Of a DNA stretch of 64,000 nt, positions 1 to 11,861 are shown piece after piece. This DNA is from Raffaelea ambrosiae (Eukaryota > Ascomycota > Sordariomycetes > Ophiostomatales > Ophiostomataceae), in assembly GCA_002778195.1 (NCBI GenBank), contig PCDI01000011.1, positions 101,921-165,920 of the forward strand, written 5' to 3'. How positions within the stretch are numbered: position 1 is the stretch's first letter; every line of letters starts with the position of its first letter. The translations under genes and the position numbers were made by a program. Under the pieces are notes generated by a model. It had not been told where the DNA came from and did no database searches. It saw nothing but the letters and a program-made list of their open reading frames with translations.

Positions 1-315
1 GGCAGCACCGACGTTGGCCTCGGCCTGCAAGACCCCAACCAGCCGCCACCGCAATACAGCAGTCCGCCGCACTCGGACGCCGGCAGTCGACGCAACAGCA
101 CCGACAGCGAAGACACGCCTCTGATCCGAGTTGCACGCAACCGGGGAACTTCGTCTGCCACGGTCGTCCGCGTCCGGGGCAGCGTTTCGTCCCGCACCGG
201 CCCACCACTCGACGGCCCACCAATTCCGAGCTACAACGATGCCGTGCGCCAGGGTGCCGGCCGTGACCGAAGCGACAGCTCCATGTCCGCTTCAAGCGAC
301 CACCAAGCACCATGA
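1..315 (+). CDS. C-terminal end of an arrestin-like trafficking adaptor (partial)
   Basis: Frame 1 is open from the first base to a TGA at 313-315, giving the last 104 residues of a protein that starts outside the window. The tail is rich in Ser, Pro and Asn. It carries a PPQY motif (PPxY type) about 17 residues in and an IPSY motif followed by an NDAV stretch near the end. PPxY-type motifs in a disordered tail are typical of fungal arrestin-related adaptors (ART/Rod1/CreD type), which recruit Rsp5-type HECT ubiquitin ligases to plasma-membrane permeases for endocytosis. The arrestin fold itself is not in view, so the family call is inference. Another PPxY-bearing adaptor or membrane protein is possible. 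Reading frame and stop are clear. Confidence 0.4.
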   Translation, partial: GSTDVGLGLQDPNQPPPQYSSPPHSDAGSRRNSTDSEDTPLIRVARNRGTSSATVVRVRGSVSSRTGPPLDGPPIPSYNDAVRQGAGRDRSDSSMSASSDHQAP

Positions 316-2303
316 AGGAACCAAGAGTTGATTGCTCTGTCCCTTTTGGGCCCCCCAAAATACCGTGCCGAGCGAGGCGACAGCGATACGAAGCTCTGCA
401 ACGCTGATACTGTGTGTACGCATGCCGCCGTGTAACACTACTTTTCCACACGCACACACACACACACGTCGAGTCGCAACAGCACCCCCCNGCATTTCGG
501 CGATGTTATGTTATGGGCTTGCGCTGGACAGCCTCTTTTGTCTGGGCAGCCTGGGCCCTCAACATGTCCCCCCCCCCCCCCCCCCACGCAGAATATCTCT
601 GCATGGCGTGTTCTTCTTGGCACTGGTGCCATACACCCCCCGAACAACCGGGATAGTCACTAAGGGCCGGACCCAGGCGGAGTGGGCAGAAAGCACCACG
701 TGCACCCCCGTTTTGCTACACTACCCATCACCGTCTCCCTCTTTTTATATGATCTACATGACATGATACCAGCTTTCCACTCGCTTGGGATACTTTTTTT
801 TCCTTTTTGGTTTTGATTTTGTCGGGCCTGGGACTGCCTTCACGTTCTTTGCTTTTTTTTTTTTTTGTCTTCATCGTGTGCCCATACTTTTTGTACGAGG
901 TGATTGATATATACATATGTTTCTGTGCTCTCGAGCCAGAGAACAAAGGGTACGATAGATACAGGCAGTCGTGGAAGGCCACATAGATGCGTGTCTTCCA
1001 CTGGCCGCCGCCGTGTGTCATTAACAGGGCGAAAAGAAGGAGTGTTGGGGGCGGGGACAAGGCTTACTTGGCTTATTTGCGAGAAATGGATCATAGCGTT
1101 TGCTTTTGGGGGGGGGGAGGCCGTCGTCCTTTCTATTTTCCTTTGTTCATGCAGAGCACGCCCAAAAATGGCCGGCGGCGGTCTGTGGGTGTTTTTGTGT
1201 TTTATTTTATTGGCCTCTCCTGTTTTCTTAAATATTAAACTCGAGTATTGGTTGGGATGGGTACAAAGCAAGGCGTCTACCGGCGTTTTCGACACAAAGC
1301 TCAACAGACATACATATATATAGTACAACATTCAAAAATCACCCTAGCTTGCCTTTGAAGGAGAGCGGGAGACAGAAGCAAGAGATCCCTCAGAGTAGCG
1401 GATCTGTTCTTTTTGCCACCCTCCATTATAACGGTATCCGTATCCTATATACACTCGCACAGCAGACGTATATACACACAATCATTCATGCTTGTCCGAC
1501 TGGAGCGCTCTCCTCTCTCCTGCACGAGCCGTGGCTTGATATCAACATGGACAGCCGCCCAGGTGAAGTAGTACCTTTTTATAACTTTCCCAGGCCAGTA
1601 ACAGTGTACAATGAGACCACAAAAGGTAGGGTTGTAGTACGCAGACACGATCGGCAATCCGTGGTGGGAAAAAATCGGATTCTCTTTTTTTCTTTTCTCT
1701 TCCTTTTTCCCTTTCCCTTTCTCTTCTTCTCTTGTCTCTCTTCCTGGCAATAAACTATGCTATTTTTCCCTCTCTTGTGCCCCCCCGCCTACCAGAAAGA
1801 CCTGCTCCCAACTAAGATACAACGGTAGATCGAGGCGTACTTGTCTCTGCCTCCTATACCTCTGCGCCACGGCTGTCGCCTCTCTTTACTTTTTTCAGAA
1901 AACATCCCGTTTTTTCCCCGCTATAAACTCCTCCTCTTTATGTGGCTTATTATATGCCAAGTATTCCCTCTTCCAGCGCCGAGTTGGACAATAAAAAAAA
2001 TGGATGGTGGTGGTGGTGGTGGTGATAGTGATGGTGGTGTGGTTGTGGACCGGGTGTGCAAATGGGAGGTATATGATTGAAAAGAAACTGTGATGGAACG
2101 GGAGTGTGTGAGGAGGCAAATGGTGTAACGAAGGGGAATTGGGGGGGTGGGGGGCTAGAATGAGGCACGCCATGAGGCGCGGGAGGGGACGATTGCTGGA
2201 ATTGAGACAGCAGCCTTTTGCCGCTTGTGCCGGTTATTCAACAATGTTCTCTTCTGGGGGGTTTTTTTTTTCTTCCCTTTCTTCGTCTTTCCTTCTGCGG
2301 CAA
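316..2303. other. Intergenic, between convergent genes
   Basis: This lies between the 3' ends of the arrestin-like gene and KAP104. It holds low-complexity DNA: a CA run near 452-468, an undetermined base (N) at 491 beside a C run, a C homopolymer near 570-585, T-rich tracts near 796-870, a polypyrimidine tract near 1678-1740 and a GGT trinucleotide run at about 2001-2047. Small frames here look compositional. No RNA gene or convincing coding sequence is seen. Confidence 0.6.
2001..2047. repeat. GGT trinucleotide microsatellite
   Basis: Repeated TGG/GGT triplets with a few GAT interruptions, in the 3' flank of KAP104. Confidence 0.8.
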
Positions 2304-5300
2304 TCAAATCTGGTACTGTGCTTTCAAGGCAGCCAAATCCTGGGCACCCATCTGCCCCAAGAATGTCTCCAGCTGCGGAATCAGCTGTTTGTATGCAATG
2401 ATGATCTATTGAGCGTTGTGTGTTAGTGGTTATTTGTTCCTTTTGCATATAGCATGCAATATGGACGACATTCTTGGGAAGGGGGAAGGGTAGACGATAC
2501 GTACATTTTGGAAGACGTCGTGCAGTTCCTGCTTGATGGGGCTTCGCAGATTGATGTCCTCGTACCGTGCAATGGCCTGGAAGTAGTGCAGCAGCACCTT
2601 CTCCATCGCCTGCGGATTCCGGGCCACCACCATGGTGAAGCCCTGGAAGGCGGTGGCCTTCTCCTCGGTCGGGTCGACGTCGTCCATGCAGTTCAAGAAC
2701 TCCTCGGCATAGGACGACAGATGCGGGGCCAAGGCCTCGTAGTTGCCCAGGCCCAGGCGACCCAGGGCCATGGCGGCGTTCTCGCTCACGCCGGAGGGGA
2801 CGCGCGGGTTGTTCATGATGTCCACGCAGTCCTTGAGCAGCTCCTCGACATACGGCGCCATGCCCTTGCCGTGCCGGATGGCGATCTCGCCGACACTCCA
2901 GCAGGCATTGTTAATGACGCTGAACCCCATATCGATCTCCTCGTCCAGGATGTTGTCCAGGTCGAGCTGCTTCAGCAGCACGGGCATCAGGCTGGGCAGG
3001 CACGGCTGCAGCTGCGGGAAGACAAACTTGGCGCAGTCGCCCAGGACGGCGTAGGCGGACTGGCGCACCTCGTCGGTCGGGTCTTCCATGCAGAAGCTGA
3101 CCAGCTCGAAGAAGGCGGGCTGCGTGTCGGAGACGAGCGCGGCCACCTGCGCGTCGTCGAGGGCCTGGACGATGGCGCTGATCAGGTCGAGGCTGGTGAC
3201 GAGGAAGTCCTTGTCGGGCAGGTCCAGGTGGGTGTTGCTCGCCGCAGCCAGGGTCTGCTCCAGGTTCTGGTGGATGATGTTGACGCAGCGGCGGAAGACG
3301 GGCTGGGCGTAGGGGTTGAAGGCGGTGCCGAGCGCCATGGCCACATAGGAAAAGCACTCGAGCAGCGGGAAGAGCTCGCGCGACTCGTCGGGCACGGCGT
3401 TGTACCGCTTGAAGAGAGCGGGCATCAGCTGGCCGGCCAGCTCGGGCTGGGCGAGCACGGGGCCGACGGCATCGGCCAGGGTCTGCACGCAGTCGTACAG
3501 GATGTACATGTTGCGGTCCTTGTACTTATCGAAGCAGTGGATGTACTGCTGGATGATGGGGCCGACGTAGGGGTCGAGGCGCTTGCCGGCCTTCTCCTCC
3601 AGGGTGGCCATGGCGGACGAGGCGGCCTCCTGGACCTTCTTGTTCTTGTCGAGCATCTTGGTCAGGAAGCCCTCCATCATGGGCACAAAGTAGACGGCGG
3701 TCTGGGCCGGGTCGGGCAGGCCGGCGGCCCAGCCGGAGAAGCGGCCGAGGGTCCAGCAGGTGATCTGGCGCACGAGCGGCTCGGGGTCGTTGAGGAGGGT
3801 CAGGAGATAGGGGACGAGCTCGGGGAGATGGGGGGTGACGGCGTTGATGCAGCCGTCGGCGACGGCGCCGAGGGCCAGGACGGCCGACTCGCGGTGCGGC
3901 CAGTCTTCGTGCTTCAGGTTGGCCGTCAGGTAGGGCATGATGCCCTCGAACAGCGAGTCGCCGTAGTCGCGGGCCAGCACGTCCAGCGCGGCGGCCGAGC
4001 CCTTCCGCACCGTCCAGCGCTGGTCGCCGCCGTCGTCAAAGAGCCCGTCGTCGTCGTCGGCCGCGCCGTCGTCGTCGTCGTCGTTGCCGTCGTCGTCGAT
4101 CTCGCCGTCCTCGCGGTCGCCGTCGTCCATGCCGGACAGCTTGTCGTAGCCGCCTTCCTGGCCGGCGCCGGCGCCGTTCTGCTGGTCCGCGGCGGCGGCG
4201 CCGTTGGCGTTGCGCTTGGCGCTGCGCTTGGCGAACGCCGGCTTGATGTCCTGCTCGCGGTCGTCCTCGTCCTCGTCGTCCGAGGCGGCGCCGAACACGG
4301 CAATGTCCTCGCCGCTGTAGACCATGCCCTCCAGCAGCGACGGCACGATCTTCTGGACGTACGGCCGCAGGGCCTTCCAGAAGGTCTCGTGCTCGCCGGC
4401 GGACAGCCAGAACTCGACGGCCTGGCAGGCCAGGTCCTCGTCCTCCTCGTTCTTCTGCTGGGCGATGACGTAGTCGACGATGCCGTCCATGTGCGGGATC
4501 AGCTTGTCGGCGCGCGTCTCGACCAGATAGACAAAGGCGCGGCAGACCTCGCGGCGCACGTCGTTGCTGGGGTCGCTGGCCAGGGCAAACAGGCAGTTCA
4601 GCAGGCTGTCGATGTTGGCCAGCATGGCCTGCGACTTGCGCGGGATGAACTCGTTGATGGCCGTCAGCGCGTGCGCGCGCACCTTGGCCAGCGGGCTGGC
4701 CGTGGCCTCGATCAGCTTGGGCAGCAGCACGTTGAGCGGCCGCTCGCCGTTGTGCTCGCGGTCCAGCAGCTTGGCGTTGTCCTCGCAGATCTTGGCCATG
4801 GCCGACATGGCCGCCTCCTGCGTGGCCGGCGTGGAGTTGCCGGCCGTGTTGCCGATCATGGAGAGCAGCTCGTTCAGCAGCTCGGGCCACGCATAGAGGC
4901 CGCCGCGGCGGATGATCTCGGTGGCAATGTTGCCGGCGTAGTTGCGCACCTGCGGGCTCTCGTCGCGCAGGCCCAGCGGCACCGCCAGCTTGATCACGGC
5001 CAGGCTGGCGTCGGGCGTCTGCTTGAACGACGACTTGATCGTGTTCTTGAGCATGATGCCGGCCGCAGCGCGCACCATGTTGTATTCCGTGGGCAGCAGG
5101 CTGATGCCCTCCGGTTGTGTCGGGCTGGAGAAGATGTAGGCGAGGTAGTTGTTGAAGTCTGGCGAGGCCTTGGCCTGGCTGAGCATCTGGGGGGGGGTGT
5201 CAGGACGATCGTCTGCACAGAAGATGGCAGGACAAGCACGGAAAAGAAAGACAGAGACAGCAAAAAAGAAAGACAGAGACGGCAAAAAGAAAAACAATAT

Positions 5301-5558
5301 AGAAAAACCCCCCAGAAAAAAAAAGAACACCAAGACAGGACAATCAAAAAGACAACCGACACAAGCTAGGAAGGCTGAGAGACAGGACAACAGTCACTGT
5401 CGAGCCAGACAGCAGACCAAGAACAAACACCCCAGACAAAACACGGCCGCACTCACTATCTCGGCCTGCTTCTGGGCGGCCTTGTCGAAGCCATTATGAG
5501 ACTCCTTCAGACACCCAATGAGCGTCCTCAGGGACTCCGGAACCGGCTGCCACGCCAT
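2304..5558 (-). CDS. KAP104: Transportin / karyopherin beta-2 (Kap104 type)
   Basis: Nuclear import receptor for PY-NLS cargoes such as hnRNP-type RNA-binding proteins. It acts between cytoplasm and nucleus with Ran-GTP. I assemble three exons, 5558-5457, 5186-2505 and 2405-2304, all joined in phase 0 by GTGAGT and GTACGT donors, giving 961 aa. Exon 1 starts MAWQPVPESL and supplies the N-terminal HEAT helix; exon 2 continues with the conserved PDFNNYL. HEAT repeats run throughout. A long acidic loop at about residues 330-425, rich in D/E/G and with an A/N/K-rich middle, precedes DQRWTVRKGSAAALDVL and matches the H8 loop that releases cargo in Kap-beta2. Length fits the family (about 900-950). 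Exon 1 start is set by the exact in-frame join. Intron 1 is long (270 nt) and ends in a C9 tract before the AG. Confidence 0.95.
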
Positions 5559-7713
5559 GGCGGCAGTGGTCGCGCGCGCGGGGGAGGGGGTGAGGCTCGG
5601 GAGAGGGCGAGGCCAGAGACGGGAGACAGTCGGTCGGGCGCAGGCAGGGCGGGCGAGAAGGGCGGATCGTCAGCCGTGCTGTCGGATGGCCGTGGGCTGT
5701 GGTCTGCAGCAGAGAGACACCGCACAAACGAGGCCGCTTGGGAAAGGGCCGGCGGGGATGCGCAGCGTGTGGCCGACCGAGTGGACGCAGACACAGCAGC
5801 GACGGGAGGCGCGGAGGGGACAGAAAGGACAGAAAGAACAGAAAGGACACGGGCGAGGCCTTGCGCTGGTCCTCGGGAGGGGGGGGGGGAGGAAGGGGAG
5901 CGCGTGTCGGGCGGAAGCGTATGCGATGCGATGTGGCAGACTGTGTGATAGCAGCAAAATAGCAGCAAAAAGAGCAGAGGGCAAAATTGTATGGCGAAAC
6001 TTTTGCACGCCAAACGGGGAATGAGAGGACAGCCTTTTTTTCTGCTTGGACCGCCTGGCGGCCAACTGGGGTCCTAATAGCCAACTAGGGCCGGTGCTGT
6101 GCTAGGGCGGGGTCGACAAAGGTGACCTGACCCAGAATCTGGAAGGAGCAGCCCAGGAGCACGCACCTCAAACGCTCGTAGCAGACGGCGCACACAGAAA
6201 CGGCAGGGGCGACGCAGGTGTTTGGCAGCAGCCCCTCCTTCTTGTGTGGATTTTTTGTCACTGTGTACATAGTATGCTCGTAATGGTCGTGGATGCGATA
6301 GTGGAGGCAATAGTGGATGCATCTTATCTTTATTTTTCTCCCAAGAGGGAAGCAGCGACCAGCCCTCCCAAAAAAACCTGCCAGATGGCTGAGCCTGTCA
6401 CTTTTTCTTTCTCTGTCCCCCCACTTTTCTCTCTCAACCCAACATCACGCAAACGGTGTAACTGGCAAACACCAAGTAGTTGCTATTACTATATAGTATG
6501 CATGCTCTGTATTGACGACTCGAACCTGGCAGCCATTCAGAACCCGGCCTGCGATGCTGGGAAGGGCCCGCTGCGACAGCACACCGCACACAGCACACAG
6601 CACACAGCACACAGCACACAGCACAGCAGTCGGCACGCACAGACTCCTGTGAGCTGTGATTTCCTTGAAAACGCAGCTCGCGAGTAACAGGCCCATATCC
6701 GGACCAGAGACCATCCATGGTAGCTACAAAGCAGTCAGTCTCTGGCACGAAGCTGCGAATCGACTGCAGCCCGTCAAGGAACCCCAACAAGTTACGCACG
6801 CAAACGTCGCAATCGCAGTGTCCTCGCCGGACTCTCACAGAATCTGCAGTCCAGAACCCCGACAGGCGCGCCAACAGCCTCGCACGTCCCGACTCGCTTG
6901 TATGCAGAATTTGCCCGCTGCAGGCACCCGCCAGTTGTGACCTCATACCAAAAACATCGTAATTCATCGTGCTCTCTCTTTCGGCTTACACTCGGCCGAG
7001 TAAGCAGACAGTCTCTACCTTAACAGCAACGCAGCACCCCTGCTCTGGGCCAGATGGTCCTGAACCGTGTGCTCTGCGGCCGGTTTCCAGGTCCCGTCGC
7101 CACACCTCAGGCGAGCCACAACTCCTGGCGAGGTACGAGACCTCGTATAAGCCCGGGCTTCCTGTAGACACCCACATACCATCCATGCTCACCGTACTCG
7201 ACCTGCTGCCCACCATCTGTGGACCGCCGGTTCTCTGCATCGGACAATTAGTTGCAGGGCTGTGCGTATATTTGTCTTAGTTAGAATGCTGGCGCGCCCC
7301 CCCCCCCCGTCGCTTCTCCTTCCTTCGCTGCCTTGCTGCCGTTGAACGTTGCGCATCGTTGGCATGCCCATGCCAACAGGCGGTATGTATGGCGCCAGTC
7401 GACCGCCTCGTAAATGCCAGACCCTGGCCTGCCGTGAGAGAATTGCATTGTGGAACGCCATTTCGTGTCCCTCTCGCACAATGCCCCATCAGTTGCTCAC
7501 TGTCCAACAGTCCACCGCCTGTTGAGCAGACAACAAAATCAGGAAAGGTGGGCAGGGACCACAGACAGGCGAGAGAAGGGACGAGGCGGGAAGCGAGAGG
7601 CGAGGGAGGGCGCAGGATTCCTCCAAAGAAACGACCAAAAAGGAACCCAGACTGCGGATACCACAGAAGAACAGCATTGTGTCTCTTGTCCATCCATGAT
7701 GCCAAGGAAGACA
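5559..7713. other. Intergenic: KAP104 promoter side and downstream of POC4
   Basis: The right-hand flank of KAP104 starts with a GA/G-rich stretch including a G run near 5879-5890, which is C/T-rich when read in the KAP104 direction, as fungal 5' leaders often are. A CACACAG heptamer repeat lies at about 6580-6628, a TACATAGTA 9-mer at 6266 and a C run near 7299-7309. Frames of 80-200 codons occur on both strands but none resembles a protein family. Confidence 0.5.
6580..6628. repeat. CACACAG heptanucleotide repeat
   Basis: About six tandem near-perfect copies of a 7-bp unit in intergenic DNA. Confidence 0.8.
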
Positions 7714-8223
7714 CTACAGACCGGCAGTCCTCTGTTTGACCTGCTCTGTCACTCTGGGAATCACCATTTCGAACGCCGCCTGCAGAAAGCCGAGCCTCTC
7801 CTCCACAGTACCGCCCAGGGCCATGTTGTCAACACTGGCCGAGCAGCCAACGTACACAGGATAGTTCGTCTTGATGGCCAGCTTTTTGCCCAGAGACTGG
7901 GCAAACTCGAGCGTAGACTCGTCCGCACAGAGCGTTGTGGTGAGCGGCTCATGCTTGCTGGCTCTCTGTTGCGTCATGTCAGCGCTGCTGCTTTGCTCCC
8001 TTTGTAGGTAGCATGCGGGCGGGAAACATACGTTGGGCATCACAAATACATAGGAACCCATCGACGCCAACGAGTCGCCGCCTTCATACTTGTTGCTGGT
8101 CGTGATGAACACCTGGCAGCTCGCCTGTCGCACAGAGATCCGCGCGTGGATTTGCGTGTCCGGAGTCATTGGCATGGGCCGCGAGACCTCGCTGACCCAG
8201 AGATCTCTGTCGTCATGTGCCAT
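7714..8223 (-). CDS. POC4: Proteasome assembly chaperone 4 (PAC4/Poc4 family)
   Basis: Predicted small chaperone that with its partner (Poc3/PAC3) helps assemble the alpha ring of the 20S proteasome. Two exons, 8223-8032 and 7953-7714, give 143 aa. The 78-nt intron has a GTATGT donor, a GCTGAC branch site and an AAG acceptor. The match is in the ordering of family landmarks: PDTQIHARISV near the N-terminus, SMGSYVFVMPN before the intron, then LTTTLCADE, PVYVGCSASV and GGTVEERL. A second in-frame ATG lies 8 codons upstream at 8247. I prefer 8223 only because the longer form adds nothing recognisable. It diverges from the methyltransferase gene across 855 bp. Family assignment is from pattern memory of fungal PAC4 proteins, not a search. 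Confidence 0.78.
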   Translation of the reverse strand: MAHDDRDLWVSEVSRPMPMTPDTQIHARISVRQASCQVFITTSNKYEGGDSLASMGSYVFVMPNVCFPPACYLQREQSSSADMTQQRASKHEPLTTTLCADESTLEFAQSLGKKLAIKTNYPVYVGCSASVDNMALGGTVEERLGFLQAAFEMVIPRVTEQVKQRTAGL

Positions 8224-9078
8224 GGCAGTCGGTCGGCTCGAAGGCACGTATTGGTGCCAGCACAGTGAGCAGAGACTGAAGATACGGGCGAGTTGGAAAG
8301 AGGACCGTAAAAGAGCAAACTATGTGAACTGGCGACAAAAGAACTGGAAGTTTGTTCTTCCTAACTCCGCCTATGCAGGTGCGCCTGCCCAGAAGGGCAC
8401 AGGGCTGGTGGAAAGGGCAAGCGCGCCCCGGTTGGCGGGTCTTCAGCGCCAACGAGCTTGCACAAAGCGCCGCCAACGGCCTCTGTGGCGGGCAAGAACG
8501 GGCACCCCCCATCGGCCTTTGACTCCTATGTACGTATTTGACGCCAGATCGAACGATTTATCATCTCCAAGACTACTCGCAACCGGCCCCAACGCTAGCC
8601 TCTCAGCACACTCTGTAACTAAACATCATTCGCTCCTCGTGACCTCATACCTCTTCCGTACGCTTCACAGCACACCAATTGACGAGACAAGCGAATTGCC
8701 GGCCATGACTGCTCTGAGATACCAAGTTTTCTTCGGCCGCCGCGAATTGGCCTAACTCCAAAAAGAGCCATTGTCTTCTACAGCGACGCAGACGAAGAAA
8801 GAGTGCAGCACAAGACATAGGAAGTGTCTGATGCTGTGATCTCATATTGGTTCTTACGAATTCTACTGGGAGAGGACACCGTCTCCGTCGGTTTCGGGCC
8901 AGTGCTACACTGGGCGCACTGGAGACAGCCTTGCCGCCTTGCCTTGAGCTTCTTCGTAACTTGCCCAGCTCATATTGGCCTGATCTAAAACGAGAGCAGA
9001 TACAGCGCGAAGGCAACCAGGAGCCACAGCTGCCATAAAGGAGGCACACATCCGCCTCCAGAAACAGCCCCAAAAATC
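8224..9078. promoter_or_regulatory. Divergent promoter region, POC4 / carnosine methyltransferase
   Basis: 855 bp separate two start codons that point away from each other, so both promoters must lie here. A CCAAT pentamer occurs near 8675. No clear TATA box is seen. A frame of 221 codons crosses from POC4 into this region on the opposite strand and looks like a shadow. Confidence 0.5.
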
Positions 9079-10493
9079 ATGGCCGCAAAAGACACACAAT
9101 GGGAGGTCTCCGACGGCGCCATCCAAGACCCAGAGGAGGTTAAGGTTCTCTTCTGTGCGCTTGACTCGTTTTTGTGAGTAGGCAAGCTCGCCGTCCATGG
9201 CCGTATCTTTTCTCCCAAGTCCTCACACTGACCCCTTGCAGACAGTATGCAAAGGTGTCGCACTTCAACTGCACCCACCTGCGGCGCCAGTCCTTTTATG
9301 CGCTGTCGCAAGACCACTGGAAGATGCTGGCGGGCACGCCATTCTCCTTTCTAGAGACGCTCGACAAGGTGGACGAAGCCATTGAGAGCAATGCCGACCT
9401 AGCCCGGCAGATTGTGCACTTTGGCCTGGAGTCATTCCGTGTCAGTCCAGGGGCAAGCCAGGCGGATGGAGAGGACAATGGTACTGCTGCATCACGCTCC
9501 GCCGAAAACGGCACGGCTGACCCTGTCCTTCCACCCCAGTGGGCCGGACAGGCCAAGTATGCCGATGTGGACAAAGCGCGCAGCACGTTGCGCCAGTTCT
9601 ACCGCGACTGGTCGGCCGAAGGTGCCGGCGAGAGAGAACGCTGCTACGGCCCGGTCATGAAGGCGCTGGCGGCCGAGCGATCACGGCGACAACAGGCTGT
9701 CTCGGCCAACGGCAGTCTGGACCAGGACGGCAGCCAGATGAAGGTGCTTGTTCCCGGTGCAGGACTGGGACGACTTGTCTTCGACTTATGCTGTGCTGGC
9801 TACGAGGCAGAAGGCAACGAGATCTCCTACCATCAGCTTCTGGCATCGTCCTACATTCTCAACTTCACCAAGTGTGCCGGCCAGCACACCATCTACCCTT
9901 GGGTCCACAGCTTCTCCAACCACCAGACACGCGCAAACCACTTGCGGTCGTACAAGGTCCCCGATGTGCATCCTGGGCTGACTCTAGAAACCGCTATTGC
10001 CAATGCCGCAACGACAGCATCCGAGCACGGAATTGGCTCCATGAGCATGTGTGCGGCCGACTTTCTCTGTCTGTACAGCGACGAGGAGCATACCGCGGTG
10101 TTTGATGCGGTGGCGTGCGTGTTCTTTCTGGACACTGCCCCCAACCTGATCCGTTACCTGGAAACGATCCGGCACTGCCTGAAGCCCGGCGGCCTGTTGA
10201 TCAACATAGGACCGCTGCTGTGGCATTTTGAAAACCACGCTCCCGGGAACCATGGACGGGATGACGACGGCGACGGCGAACACGACGCCAGCAGCTCATC
10301 CGGCATAGCGGACCCAGGCAGCATTGAGCTGACCGACGACGAGGTGATGGCGCTTGTCGAGAAGCTGGGATTTGAGCTGGTCACACGGGAGACTGGCGTG
10401 GAGACCCCATACATCCACGACAGCCAGTCAATGCTGCAGACGATATACAAGTCAAGTTTCTGGGTGGTGCGGAAGACCGAGAGCAGCCTATAG
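9079..10493 (+). CDS. CARNMT1: Carnosine N-methyltransferase-like (N2227 family)
   Basis: SAM-dependent N-methyltransferase. Animal CARNMT1 methylates carnosine to anserine, and the yeast homologue is YNL092W; the natural substrate in fungi is uncertain. Two exons, 9079-9173 and 9242-10493, are joined through a split Leu codon (GTGAGT donor, TTGCAG acceptor), giving 448 aa. Exon 1 begins MAAKDTQWEV and lies outside the longest open frame, but the join restores the family's conserved QYAKVSHFNCTHLRR segment. The N2227 landmarks follow: a glycine-rich SAM motif (VPGAGLGRLVFDL) near residues 197-209, GNEISYHQL, WVHSFSNHQ, the acidic/aromatic CAADFL and a DAVACVFFLDTAPN segment, then LKPGGLLINIGPLLWHF. 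An Asp/Gly-rich insertion (about residues 365-385) replaces a shorter loop. Family assignment is strong. Confidence 0.92.
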
Positions 10494-10798
10494 ATGAGAA
10501 GAGCGAGAGAGAGAGAGAGAGGTCGAAACTTACACAAAGAGCAGTTGGAAGCCGAAACTAGATGTCCGTTGCATAGGGAGCGTCCTCGTGACAAATAGAA
10601 AAGCGTACACGTGTATTGAAGAAACAAAATTGTACAGTGAGGTCTATCTACTTTCCTTTGTATTGGCTCCCCAGTCGCCAATCTCACGCTCGCCATCCGG
10701 CTCTGATTGGAAGACGGCAACTCTACCGGTCTCTTCCTTCCCCTCCCCTCTCTCTCTCCCTTTTTTTTCTTCTTTTCTTTTTTCTTTCTATTCTTCGC
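10494..10798. other. Intergenic between convergent genes
   Basis: 305 bp between the methyltransferase stop and the dehydrogenase stop. It begins with a short GA repeat (10503-10522) and ends in a strongly pyrimidine-rich tract (10735-10797). No gene is seen. Confidence 0.6.
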
Positions 10799-11861
10799 TC
10801 ATAGCTTCGCTGTTGTCGGGTCCAACAGCTCGCCCGAGGCCCACACGGCGCCGCCGTCGATGGCTATTGTGGCGGCGTTGACGTGGGAGCCGGCGCGCGA
10901 GCTCAGGTAGACAATGACGCCGGCAAAGTCCTCGGGCTTGCCGAGGCGACGCATGGGGTTGCGCTTCGCAATGGCCTCGGCGCCGCCGGGGGCCATGGCC
11001 AGCAGGCCGGACGACATCTTGGTGGGGAAGAAGCCGGGGGCGACGGCGTTGACGGTGATGTGGCGGGGGCCGAGCTCGACGGCCAGGTTGCGGGCGAGGT
11101 GGATGACGGCGGCCTTGCTGGCGCTGTAGCCAAAGGTGGCCTGCTTGCCGAGGGTGCCGATGCCGATGCCGGCGACGCTGCCGGTGACGATGATGCGGCT
11201 GGGGTCGGCCAGGGAGCCGCGGGCCTGCAGGAGCGGGCCGAACTCGCGGACGGTGTTGAAGACGGCGCGCACGTTGAGGTCGAGGACCTTGGCAATGGCG
11301 GCGTCCGGGTGGGTGTCCAAGGGCGCGCCCCAGGTGGCGCCGGCGTTGGCCAGCAGAATGTCGATGCCCTCGGGGCTGTCCTGCTTCACGGCGTCGACGA
11401 GGGCCTGGAGGCCCTTGGCGGTGGCGACGTCGGCGGGGGCGGAGATGGCCTTGGCGCCGGGCGCGAGGCCGGGCAGCTTGTTGAGGGCGGCGACGGCGCT
11501 GTCGCAGGCATCCTTCTTGCGCGAGGAGATGTAGACCTTGGAGCCGCCAGCCTGGAGGATGCTGGGGGGGGGGGAAGGTGATGTTAGTAGGGGAGAACAG
11601 GACACACCGGGAGTGCAACACATTGGAAGCGAGGACAAGCCGGAGGAACCAAGCAAGAAGAACAACGAGCGAAGCGAGGACAGAAAAGGACAGAAAAGGA
11701 CAGAAAAGGACAGAAAAGGACAGAAAAGGACAGAAAAGACCCAAAACTTACGCAGAAGCGGCGCTCAAGCCGAGACCGCGCGAGCCGCCCGTGATGACGG
11801 CGATCTTGCCCTTGAGGGAGAACAGCGACGGAAAGTCGTGCAGGTTGAGATCGTAATCCAT
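10799..11861 (-). CDS. Short-chain dehydrogenase/reductase, classical type
   Basis: NAD(P)-dependent oxidoreductase of the classical SDR family; substrate unknown. Exons 11861-11752 and 11561-10799 join through a split Ala codon to give 290 aa. The first exon supplies the cofactor motif TGGSRGLG (residues 24-31), without which the open frame looks truncated. The catalytic set is complete: NAG (109-111), Asn133 in LDLNV, Ser165 in VTGS, and Tyr182/Lys186 in YSASK. The C-terminal RLGKPEDFAGVIVYLSS and IDGG stretches are typical of the family. It resembles fungal proteins annotated as RhlG-like 3-oxoacyl-ACP reductases, but such names do not establish a reaction. The 190-nt intron carries six copies of a 10-bp unit and ends in a C11 tract directly before the AG. 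Confidence 0.9.
11679..11738. repeat. Six perfect tandem copies of GACAGAAAAG
   Basis: A 10-bp minisatellite inside the intron of the short-chain dehydrogenase gene. Read in the gene's direction it is a CTTTTCTGTC pyrimidine array close to the 5' splice site. A closely related 10-mer recurs at 25285-25314. Confidence 0.9.

Noticed and set aside
2454..5369. 971-codon open frame on the plus strand opposite KAP104
   Set aside because: Shadow of GC-rich third codon positions; composition is Val/Gly/Ala/Arg-biased with no family match. The same holds for 27145-29772 (+) and 59103-61124 (-).
7277..7714. 145-codon frame directly downstream of POC4 on the same strand
   Set aside because: Starts at the POC4 stop, lacks family features and is probably 3' untranslated sequence.
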